Of a stretch of DNA of 64,000 nucleotides, positions 58,946 to 64,000 are shown piece after piece. The DNA is from Lentisphaeria bacterium (GTDB taxonomy: Bacteria > Verrucomicrobiota > Lentisphaeria > Victivallales > UBA1829). Position numbers and translations under genes: made by a program. The notes under the pieces were generated by a model. The model did not search any database. It saw only the letters and a program-made list of their open reading frames with translations, and was not told where the DNA came from. The stretch's first letter is position 1; every line of letters begins with the position of its first letter. Location: positions 68,811-132,810 of the forward strand of contig DPDG01000006.1 of assembly GCA_003526375.1 (NCBI GenBank), written 5' to 3'.

Positions 58946-60154
58946 TCAATACCCTTTGGTTCCGCTGATGCAGCGTTTGAACTCCTTTGTGTAGTAATGT
59001 GCAATGGCGGGGCAGCGCAGGATGACGATGTTTTCATCGTTGAGCTCCTCCGCATTGCGCGAATAATTGTAACTGCCGGTAATGACCGTCTTATTGTCGA
59101 TGATGATGACTTTGTGGTGCATCTTTCCGGTCCTGTTCGGCGATGGATAAACCAGCGCCCCTGCCTTGCGCAGATACGACTTCCTGCTGTATTTGCTGCC
59201 CGCCTGTCCGTTGTCGAAGACGCAGCGCACCCTGACTCCCCTGCGGATCAGTTCCGCCAGCTTGAGCGCAAGGTCGTTATTCGTAAAGGAGAATGCCATG
59301 ACATCCACGCTTTTCTGTGCCTGCGACAATTCCTCGAGGATGATGTTGCGGATTCCGTCCGAGGGAGAAAACGCATACTGAACGGGAATGCTCCCCGCCT
59401 TCACCCGGGTGTTGACGGAACGCTGTTTTGCCTGCACACTGAATTTTCCGTCCCAGTATTCATCGAATTTGGCGATGTATCCGGCGGCAAGCTCCGGCGA
59501 TTCCAGAATCAATGCGTTATTGTCGTTCCGCCCGGCGCAGTTGTCCGTGAAGTTGAAGGAGCCGGTCCAGACATAGTGAGCGTCAACGATGACGAATTTG
59601 TTATGCATGATGCTCTTGCGGTTGTCCGGGACGACTTCGATTCCGGCTTCCAGCAGGCGGCGGACGGCATTCAGTGCATAGTTGTCCGTATCCGTTACGA
59701 CTTTGACCGAAACTCCGCGCGATTTTGCCTGAATCAGCGCGTCCGCCACATTCTCAAGGTCCAGATCGTAAATGCAGACATACAGTGTGGAGCCCGCCGT
59801 CCCGATGAATTCCGCCAGCGCTCCGGCAATTCCGGGGGAGGGCGCGAAATAAAGCCTGACCGGGGCACCGCCCGGATTCTCGATTGTGACGGAGTCCTCG
59901 TAAAGCGACACCGGAAGTCCTGTCGACCGGACAGCTTTGTTCCGGTATCTGATGAGGAAGGTATGAACCGGTTCCAGCGCGGGAGGCACGGACTCCTCCG
60001 GGATGAAAGTGATTCCGAGCGCCGCGGAAATCAGGAGCAGGAGAAGCAGGAACCTGTATCGGAGCGGTATCAGGCGCCTTACGGAGCGTTTTGCCGCATT
60101 TTTCGCTGTGCTTTTCGCGGCCCTGACCGCTGCATTTTTGAGCTTTCCTGCCAT
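58946..60154 (-). CDS. Membrane-anchored phospholipase D-like protein
   Basis: A 402-residue protein of the HKD superfamily. The N-terminus is basic and is followed by one membrane helix (YRFLLLLLLISAALGITFI, near residue 33-51). Two HxK(x)4D motifs mark the two half-sites: HNKFVIVDAHYVWTGSFNFT and HHKVIIIDNKTVITGSYNYS. Members include cardiolipin synthases, transphosphatidylases and Nuc-type nucleases; the order and the FxFTDN pattern recall Nuc-like/PLD-like exported proteins, but the activity is open. The start with AGGA 5 bases upstream is preferred over the long frame, which adds 52 residues. It diverges from the sirtuin gene. Confidence 0.82.
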   Translation of the reverse strand: MAGKLKNAAVRAAKSTAKNAAKRSVRRLIPLRYRFLLLLLLISAALGITFIPEESVPPALEPVHTFLIRYRNKAVRSTGLPVSLYEDSVTIENPGGAPVRLYFAPSPGIAGALAEFIGTAGSTLYVCIYDLDLENVADALIQAKSRGVSVKVVTDTDNYALNAVRRLLEAGIEVVPDNRKSIMHNKFVIVDAHYVWTGSFNFTDNCAGRNDNNALILESPELAAGYIAKFDEYWDGKFSVQAKQRSVNTRVKAGSIPVQYAFSPSDGIRNIILEELSQAQKSVDVMAFSFTNNDLALKLAELIRRGVRVRCVFDNGQAGSKYSRKSYLRKAGALVYPSPNRTGKMHHKVIIIDNKTVITGSYNYSRNAEELNDENIVILRCPAIAHYYTKEFKRCISGTKGY

Positions 60155-60240
60155 TTTCTTCCTGAATCCCGATTGAATAATACGCGTTGTAACTGTATAA
60201 TTCCATGAACAGAAATCAAGCTGAATCAGGAGGTATTTTA

Positions 60241-60996
60241 ATGGATTTTTCAGAAAATATCGCTTCCGCCGCTGCGCTGATCCGTGCGAAGGGGGCAAGG
60301 GGAATGGCATTCACCGGAGCCGGAATCTCCGTGGAAAGCGGAATTCCGCCGTTCCGCGGTCCCGGAGGGCTCTGGCACAAATACGATCCTGAATTCATCG
60401 AACTGAATTATTTTTACGCCCATCCTGAACGTTCCTGGGCGCAGATTCGCGAAGTCTTCTACGACAACTGGGGCGGCGCAGTTCCGAACGGCGCCCACAA
60501 GGCGGTGGCTCAACTCGAACAGGAGGGATGCCTTCATACTGTAGTCACGCAGAATATCGACTGCCTGCACCAGCGTGCGGGCTCGAAGCATGTGCTGGAA
60601 TTCCACGGCACACTCGACAAACTGCTCTGCACGGAATGCGGCAGGCGTTTCGGCGCGGTGCGGGAACTGATTGCCCCGGAACGTCCTTCGTGCCCGAAGT
60701 GCGGCGGACTGCTCAAGCCGGATTTCGTGTTTTTCAGCGAAGGAATTCCCGAAGACGCGTTCGAGGGTTCCTTTGCCGCGGCATCCGGCTGCGATTATGT
60801 GATCGTGATCGGCACGACGGGCGAAGTCATGCCGGCATGCGAGGTGCCGCGCGAGGCGAAGCGTCATGGCGCGAAGATCATCGAAGTGAACCTGCAGGAG
60901 TCCGCCTATACGAATTCCGTCACCGATATTTTCCTGCGGGGGCGCGCCGTCGAAGTCATGGAAACGCTTCTGCGAAAGGTCCAGGCATGCGATTGA
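60241..60996 (+). CDS. cobB: Sirtuin NAD-dependent protein deacylase
   Basis: A 251-residue enzyme that removes acyl groups from lysines using NAD+. Motifs: GAGIS (residues 26-30), SGIPPFRG, catalytic HG in EFHGTL (His122), TQNID (103-107) and a zinc site with Cys130, Cys133, Cys151 and Cys154. The Tyr/Arg pair that favours succinyl-lysine in SIRT5-like enzymes was not found, so deacetylase activity is more likely. AGGAGG lies 7 bases before the ATG, 12 codons inside the longest frame. Its stop overlaps the HrpB start by 10 bases, so the two are probably coupled. Confidence 0.93.
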   Translation: MDFSENIASAAALIRAKGARGMAFTGAGISVESGIPPFRGPGGLWHKYDPEFIELNYFYAHPERSWAQIREVFYDNWGGAVPNGAHKAVAQLEQEGCLHTVVTQNIDCLHQRAGSKHVLEFHGTLDKLLCTECGRRFGAVRELIAPERPSCPKCGGLLKPDFVFFSEGIPEDAFEGSFAAASGCDYVIVIGTTGEVMPACEVPREAKRHGAKIIEVNLQESAYTNSVTDIFLRGRAVEVMETLLRKVQACD

Positions 60997-63515
60997 ATAC
61001 CGGACTTCCCGTAGAACACTGCCTTGATGCTCTGGAACAGGCATTGAACCGGGGGCGTTATGCCGTTCTCTGCGCGGCTCCCGGCGCGGGGAAAAGCACG
61101 GTGGTTCCGCCGTCGCTTCTGGATGCGCCGTTTCTCCGCGGCGGAAAGATCCTGATGCTGGAACCGCGCAGAATCGCCGCGAGGAGCACCGCAAAACGGA
61201 TTGCGCATCTGCTGGGGGAAATTCCCGGAAAACGGGTCGGCTACCGCACACGGTTTGAGACGGTGGCGGGGAAAGAGACGAAAATCGAAGTCATTACGGA
61301 GGGAATCCTGACGCGCATGATCCAGAACGATCCCGCACTTGAGGGGGTCGAACTGCTGATTTTCGACGAGTTTCATGAACGGAGCATTCATGCCGATCTC
61401 GGGCTCGCGCTGGCACTGGATTCCTGTTCCGCACTGCGGGATGATCTGCGGATTCTCGTGATGTCCGCCACGTTGGACGCATCGCGGGTTTCCGCTCTGC
61501 TGGACAATGCCCCGGTCATCTCCTCCGAAGGACGGCTTCACGACGTGCAGACCTTCTACCGTCCGCCGGAACGCGGTGCGCGCCTTGAAAAAGAGGTCTG
61601 CCGCGCGGTGCTTCATGCCTTGAACCATGAGCCGGGCGACATTCTTGTTTTCCTGCCCGGCGAGTATGAAATCCGCACCGCGATCCGCGAACTGGACTCA
61701 CTGCTTCCCGAAGCAAAGGAGCAGAATCTGCTGATCCTGCCCCTTTACGGCAGTCTGCCGCCGCAGGAACAGGACAGAGCTCTGGCAGAAACGCCGCCGC
61801 CATTGCGTAAAATCATCTTCTCGACCCCTGTCGCGGAGACCAGCATCACGGTGAACGGCGTACGCATCGTCATTGACTCCGGGTTGATGCGCGTACCGCG
61901 TTTTTCTCCGAAAACGGCGATGAACAAACTGGAGACGGTGCGTGTTTCGCTTGCCTCCGCCGAACAGCGCCGGGGACGTGCCGGGCGCACTGCTCCGGGA
62001 GTCTGTTTCCGCCTGTGGAGCCCTGCCGAAGAACGTGGTTTCGCCCCGTTCAATACGCCGGAAATCATGGAGGCGGATCTTGCACCGCTTGCTCTGGAGC
62101 TTGCAAAATGGGGCGTTTCGCCGGAGCAGGCGGATTCCCTGAAGTGGCTTGATCCGCCGCCTCATGCGAAGCTGGAACAGGCGTTTGCGCTTCTGCGCGA
62201 ACTCGGAGCTTTGGAAGAGGGTTCCGCGCGGCTGACTTTCCACGGGGAAAAGATTCTGGAATGCCCGCTGCATCCGCGTCTCGCGCACATGGTGCTCACC
62301 GCAAGGGAAAAACGCCTCGGCGGACTTGCCGGAGCTTTGGCGGCGATCTTGTCCGAACGGGATTTCCTGCGGGCAGCGCCTCATTCGGACATCCGGGAAC
62401 GTCTTGCGATTCTGAACAGGGAGGAGCGGAACGGCGGCAGCGCAGGCGTGGACCATGCCGCGCTTCAGCGGGTGAAAACGGTCTTCCGGCAACTGACGAA
62501 GGACTCTTTCTCCTCTGCGGATATGGACCGGTGCGGGGAGCTCCTCGCGTCGGCGTATCCTGACCGCATTGCGCGGGCACGGCGCCCGAACTCCGGGGAA
62601 TACACGCTTTCCAACGGCACGGGGGCGAAACTGAATCCTGCGGACAATATGGTGACACGGGAATTCCTCTGTGCGCCTCAGGTGGAAGGCACCGGAACGC
62701 TTCCGACGGTTTATCTTTCCGCGCCGTTTTCACAGGAGGAGATCGAAGAACATCTGGCTCATCTTGTAACGGAAAAGATCGAACTGGAATGGGATGCCGT
62801 ATCCAGATCGCTGAATGCTGCAAAAGTAAGGCGGCTCGGTTCCATCGTGCTTTCAAAAAAGAGCATCCCGGTGTCCTCGGATCAGATTCCTCAGAGACAG
62901 CGCGCCGCGGCATTTCTGGAAGCGCTGAAAAAAGAGTCGTTCGATGCGTTTCCGTGGTCTGCGAATGAGCGTTCGCTGATGAGCCGCATTTCTTTTCTGC
63001 ACCGGGTGCTCGGGGATGAATGGCCCGATCTTTCGCCGGAAAGACTGTTGTCCGCGCCGGAGGAGTGGCTTGCGCCGTTCCTCTCGCCGAAGAATACTTC
63101 GATGGAATCCCTGCGCGGAGATGTCCTGCGCAATGCCGTCGAAAATATCGTGGATTACCGGCAGCGTCTCGCATTGGACACGCTTGCGCCGGAACGGATC
63201 GAGGTTCCGAGCGGCTCGAAGATCAGAGTCAATTACGAGACGGAACCGCCGCGGCTTTCCGTCCGTCTTCAGGAGCTGTTCGGCATGACGGAAAGCCCGC
63301 GTGTCGCGGGAGGGCGTGTCGCCGTCGTAATGGATATCCTCTCCCCCGCGATGCGGACGGTGCAGGTGACCTCCGATCTCGCGGGTTTCTGGAAAGAGTC
63401 TTATTTCATGGTCCGCAAGGACATGCGGGGACGTTACCCGAAACACGACTGGCCGGAAGATCCGCTTCAGGCGACGCCTCACCGTGGGCGCACGAAAAAG
63501 AGTCTCGGGCTCTGA
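60987..63515 (+). CDS. hrpB: ATP-dependent helicase HrpB
   Basis: An 842-residue DEAH-type helicase. Walker A APGAGKST at residues 31-38, the DEFH box (ELLIFDEFHERS, Walker B) at 127-130, SAT at 160-162 (VMSATLD), and motif VI as QRRGRAGRTAPG; a helicase-associated domain and the HrpB C-terminal domain follow (ARRPNSGEYTLSNGTGAKLN). The E. coli protein is of similar length. The frame is open for 153 codons upstream, but that stretch is a shadow of the sirtuin gene. The chosen ATG has AAAGG 7 bases upstream and overlaps the sirtuin stop. Biological role is unclear even in E. coli. Confidence 0.93.
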   Translation: MRLNTGLPVEHCLDALEQALNRGRYAVLCAAPGAGKSTVVPPSLLDAPFLRGGKILMLEPRRIAARSTAKRIAHLLGEIPGKRVGYRTRFETVAGKETKIEVITEGILTRMIQNDPALEGVELLIFDEFHERSIHADLGLALALDSCSALRDDLRILVMSATLDASRVSALLDNAPVISSEGRLHDVQTFYRPPERGARLEKEVCRAVLHALNHEPGDILVFLPGEYEIRTAIRELDSLLPEAKEQNLLILPLYGSLPPQEQDRALAETPPPLRKIIFSTPVAETSITVNGVRIVIDSGLMRVPRFSPKTAMNKLETVRVSLASAEQRRGRAGRTAPGVCFRLWSPAEERGFAPFNTPEIMEADLAPLALELAKWGVSPEQADSLKWLDPPPHAKLEQAFALLRELGALEEGSARLTFHGEKILECPLHPRLAHMVLTAREKRLGGLAGALAAILSERDFLRAAPHSDIRERLAILNREERNGGSAGVDHAALQRVKTVFRQLTKDSFSSADMDRCGELLASAYPDRIARARRPNSGEYTLSNGTGAKLNPADNMVTREFLCAPQVEGTGTLPTVYLSAPFSQEEIEEHLAHLVTEKIELEWDAVSRSLNAAKVRRLGSIVLSKKSIPVSSDQIPQRQRAAAFLEALKKESFDAFPWSANERSLMSRISFLHRVLGDEWPDLSPERLLSAPEEWLAPFLSPKNTSMESLRGDVLRNAVENIVDYRQRLALDTLAPERIEVPSGSKIRVNYETEPPRLSVRLQELFGMTESPRVAGGRVAVVMDILSPAMRTVQVTSDLAGFWKESYFMVRKDMRGRYPKHDWPEDPLQATPHRGRTKKSLGL

Positions 63516-63537
63516 TTCAAAAAATCGGTTTGGCTTT

Positions 63538-63602
63538 CCGATACCCCGTTGCTTGCTGTGGGATAAAAGATGAGGATTCCGGAAAGAACGTTCCGGTATC
63601 GG
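63538..63602. repeat. Nested inverted repeats after hrpB
   Basis: CCGATACC (63538-63545) pairs with GGTATCGG (63595-63602); inside, CCGGAA-N6-TTCCGG (63579-63596) forms a second, mutually exclusive hairpin, sharing GG with the outer arm. Confidence 0.5.
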
Positions 63603-63615
63603 GGAAAAGCTGCTG

Positions 63616-63662
63616 AAAAACAGCCGTTCCTGAACGTTGCAGATTTCGGAACGGCTGTTTTT
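63616..63662. terminator. Strong intrinsic terminator between convergent genes
   Basis: AAAAACAGCCGTTCC (63616-63630) pairs with GGAACGGCTGTTTTT (63648-63662), with A and T runs on both sides, so it can work in both directions. Confidence 0.88.
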
Positions 63663-63692
63663 TCAAGCGTTAAATTTTTCCTGCACTTTTCA

Positions 63693-64000
63693 TCAGTAGA
63701 TTTCGATTTCGCGTATCCAGAGGAGATTGGGCCTTTCGTGGTGTCCTTTTCCAAGTTTCTGGAGGAAACGGATGCGATCCGTCTTCGGCAGTTCCGCGCC
63801 GGGCTTCACGCTCGAAACCTGATCGGTTCCCTCAGGCTTGACCACAGCCACGGTCTTCCAGCCGTTACCCTCGGGATACTGCACGAGAAGTTCCGCGGAG
63901 GGCTTCTCCCAGTAGATCAGGATGCGTTTCAACTGCTCCGCTTTCGGGAGCCTGAACGTGATGAACTTATCGTCCCCGGTCTCCTGCGACGCCCATGCGG
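63693..64000 (-). CDS. 3' part of an exported protein with discoidin-like (F5/8 type C) domain, truncated by window edge
   Basis: The minus-strand frame is open to the window edge and ends at 63693. The visible 101 residues are a beta-sandwich end: AWASQETGDDKFITFRLPKA, then RILIYWEKPSAELLVQYPEG, WKTVAVVKP, IRFLQKLGKGHHERPNLLWI and REIEIY. This is typical of F5/8 type C (galactose-binding-like) domains at the C-terminus of large PVC glycosidases. The first in-frame start in the window (TTG at 63932) is not a real start. The N-terminal catalytic part lies outside the window. Confidence 0.7.
   Translation of the reverse strand, partial: AWASQETGDDKFITFRLPKAEQLKRILIYWEKPSAELLVQYPEGNGWKTVAVVKPEGTDQVSSVKPGAELPKTDRIRFLQKLGKGHHERPNLLWIREIEIY

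Noticed and set aside
60528..60986. N-terminal extension of HrpB by 153 codons
   Set aside because: The stretch overlaps the conserved sirtuin gene in another frame, has no HrpB-like sequence and no ribosome site.

Overview
The window looks like a chromosome segment of a PVC-group bacterium, most probably Lentisphaerota (Victivallis-like, gut or marine). This is inferred from gene content: five exported pseudopilins with an N-terminal methylation motif, three of them beside exported glycan-degrading enzymes; GntR-type regulators with LacI-like sensor domains; paired DUF4838 proteins; a membrane pyrophosphatase; and moderate-to-high GC. No rRNA, tRNA, CRISPR array, insertion sequence or prophage gene was seen.

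Layout. 1-4.9 kb: end of a rightward gene, then leftward pseudopilin-trmO-ispH, a GntR-type regulator and a divergent sugar isomerase-like gene. 5-10.5 kb: a membrane-anchored CobN-like chelatase/dechelatase, a small anchored protein and a pseudopilin. 10.9-14.7 kb: amino-acid permease, surface-repeat protein, enolase-superfamily enzyme and a small membrane protein. 14.9-18.7 kb: leftward regulator-pseudopilin-glycoside hydrolase operon. 18.8-23.9 kb: membrane pyrophosphatase and a leftward trio (polysaccharide deacetylase, GNAT-like transferase, dolichol-kinase-like protein). 24-32.2 kb: IclR regulator with a flavoprotein, fumC-btuF-like-recX, then ftsW-murG-rsmE. 32.2-44.2 kb: a seven-gene leftward operon (regulator, pseudopilin, small exported beta-sandwich protein, two DUF4838 proteins, GH13-like, GH89-like) under a near-consensus promoter covered by two palindromes. 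44.4-46.2 kb: aldo/keto reductase and a deacetylase. 46.3-55.1 kb: GH106-like enzyme, giant exported hydrolase-like protein, pseudopilin, and a divergent AraC regulator. 55.1-64 kb: membrane protein, exported proteins, MerR regulator, phospholipase D-like protein, sirtuin, HrpB helicase, and the 3' end of an exported discoidin-like protein.

How it fits together. The main theme is glycan use. Three loci repeat the same plan: a transcription regulator, then directly a pseudopilin, then enzymes, at least the first of them exported. There is no SusC/D pair, no sugar transporter and no core type II secretion gene in the window. Two of these loci carry repeated operator-like sites placed on strong promoters, which points to autoregulation. 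The CobN-like protein lacks CobS/CobT partners and is anchored by transmembrane segments, so it is more likely a heme dechelatase (HmuS-like) than a cobalamin biosynthesis enzyme. The rest is housekeeping: isoprenoid synthesis, tRNA/rRNA modification, peptidoglycan synthesis, energy coupling and central metabolism.
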